Below, in pieces: positions 62,646 to 64,000 of a DNA stretch of 64,000 bases. The translations under genes were made by a program, and so were the position numbers. The stretch spans positions 2,113,893 to 2,177,892 of the forward strand of contig VFFE01007878.1 in assembly GCA_008921705.1 (NCBI GenBank), read 5' to 3'. Within the stretch, counting starts at the first letter, position 1. Each line of letters begins with the position of its first letter. A model generated the notes under the pieces. It was not told where the DNA came from and made no database searches. It saw only the letters and a program-made list of their open reading frames with translations. The stretch is from Burhinus oedicnemus (Eukaryota; Chordata; Aves; Charadriiformes; Burhinidae).

Positions 62646-64000
62646 TATCCCTGCTGTCTCCCAGACATTTCTGAGAGAGGGAAAACACTTTTCAGAAGGA
62701 TTAAAAATAGGAGTTATCAGTAAGAAGAATTCAAAGGGTTTTGTGTCCCTCTTTTTGTATCAACAGAAAGCTTCCAGTGAAGAGAAGGGGATGAGTTTTG
62801 TGGTTGACACACTCAATCAGCAACCAAACCTAGTTGAACAGTGGCAAGGAAGATTCCTGACTCTGCCTCCTGCGCTCCTGGTGCCATCATCAACAGGTAG
62901 GTGACCTCCAACCTCTGGCTGTCACCAAATAGGCCAGGCAGCAGCTCAAAATATTGACTTAAAACTACATTGGGGCAATATTTGCTTTCTGATTATCTCG
63001 CTTCTGTAGTTGAGAGAGGTTTCCAGAGTGCAAGCATCCCTCTGTGTGGGGGGAGCAGGGGATGACGGGCCAGTAGCTCTCCCACCACCAGCAGCGCCTG
63101 GGGCAGGGCACGCTCCATCTCACATGATGGACCAGTCCAAGCAGCAGCGTGGGGCACACCACGCTCCAGCAGGACTGCACACCTCTCCAGGAGGTCACAG
63201 CCCTTTACGGTGCTACTCCCTCACTCTGGCACAAATTCAGGCTTTTCTGTTGGGATTCGAGTCACCTTTAAGAAAACGGCATGGCGATCAGAAGCCACAC
63301 AGGCTGCGATTTCTGAAGAGACCAGAGTGCTTGTGGTCTTATTAAATGGAGGGTCCAGTTGTCTGATTCCCTCTATCATTAGTTCAGCTCAGTAATTGTT
63401 TGCTGTGAGTAGGCACCGTAATTTCAAAGGGCTGCTTGCGGGAGAAGAAAATACCTGATTTGAACAAGGGCCTCTGGCAACTTAGAAGCTAATCTAGAGC
63501 ATTAACTACTCAAAAATGCCTACTACCTATACTATTCAGAAAGCCCTTTCTTGAATTCAGAATAGGGTAATGGATATGAAATCTTTCTGGAAAACCAAAC
63601 AGACCGATTACTTTGAGAAACATCCCTACTGGAAATTAGTAACAACTACTTTCTTTTGTCTAGGGTAATATAATACAAATTGCCACTCTACAACGAACAT
63701 ATTTTCTTTAGCTTAATTTCAAAAAAAGAAAAAAGAAACTTCTTTCATTCATTCGTTAAAATACACTTTGGAGAGCGGACCAGTTTAGAAGTACATAGTA
63801 TTTGTATCTGTATTTCTCCTCTTGGCTCTCAGATTTGGCCTTTGGCTTTATGGCTTGATTTGCAGAGAGCATCCTGCGCAGCTCCCACAGACTCCGAGCA
63901 CAGATCCAGGCGCTTGAGGGTTTTGAGAAAATTACTCAGAGTGGGGCAGGTCTCTGCTCACCTACCGGCTCTTCCCAATAATTCTGCCATACACTACATG

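Larger units (their letters stand above)
59758..64000. other. Intergenic region, no gene recognised
   Basis: Mostly AT-rich. It holds a GC-richer segment with a CTCF motif at 61.26-61.58 kb and a short stretch resembling an old amniote repeat near 62.59 kb. No exon with splice sites and homology was found. Confidence 0.55.

Noticed and set aside
62479..62688. 69-codon - strand frame with a plausible-looking sequence
   Set aside because: Considered as an exon, but it crosses a stretch resembling an old amniote repeat and I recognise no protein family.

Overview
The window looks like a piece of an avian (at least sauropsid) nuclear genome. The coding sequence is split into many short GT-AG exons. 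The dispersed repeats are CR1 LINEs with 5' truncations and short ATTCYRTG-type 3' tails rather than poly(A), and introns are compact and AT-rich. I cannot name the species. There are no prokaryotic features, CRISPR arrays, tRNA or rRNA genes that I can support.

Layout. Positions 1-2430 hold the last two coding exons and 3' UTR of HPGDS (hematopoietic prostaglandin D synthase, + strand). From 2431 to about 5040 is a short gap between convergent genes, with one CR1 tail. From about 5040 to about 47400 is a complete SMARCAD1 gene on the - strand (DEAD/H-box-containing SNF2-family chromatin remodeler). I traced 23 coding exons by homology and splice sites. Their lengths sum to 3081 nt, which is 1026 codons plus stop. 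The reading frame closes at every junction, and 1026 aa is the length I recall for the human protein. The HPGDS-SMARCAD1 tail-to-tail order is the one known around human 4q22. SMARCAD1 starts inside a CpG island (about 46.88-47.95 kb) that also holds a likely non-coding first exon. From 48 to 64 kb I see no supportable protein-coding gene. It holds two CR1 copies in opposite orientation (48.3-49.07 and 49.64-50.96 kb), an old degraded CR1/L3-like copy (58.6-59.75 kb), a strong near-palindromic hairpin at 53.33-53.41 kb and a near-consensus CTCF site at 61.46 kb. By synteny this flank leads toward ATOH1 in other amniotes, which is not in the window.

How the genes relate. HPGDS is a cytosolic sigma-class GST that makes PGD2. 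SMARCAD1 is a nuclear ATPase that binds ubiquitin through CUE domains and acts in chromatin re-assembly behind forks and in DNA-end resection. They are neighbours, not a functional unit.

I found no new biological system. The observations most worth a check are the 53.3 kb hairpin, a pair of direct repeats flanking SMARCAD1 coding exon 10, predicted G-quadruplex tracts in SMARCAD1, a weak exon-2 donor, the conserved internal methionine that could start a short SMARCAD1 isoform, and the CTCF site.
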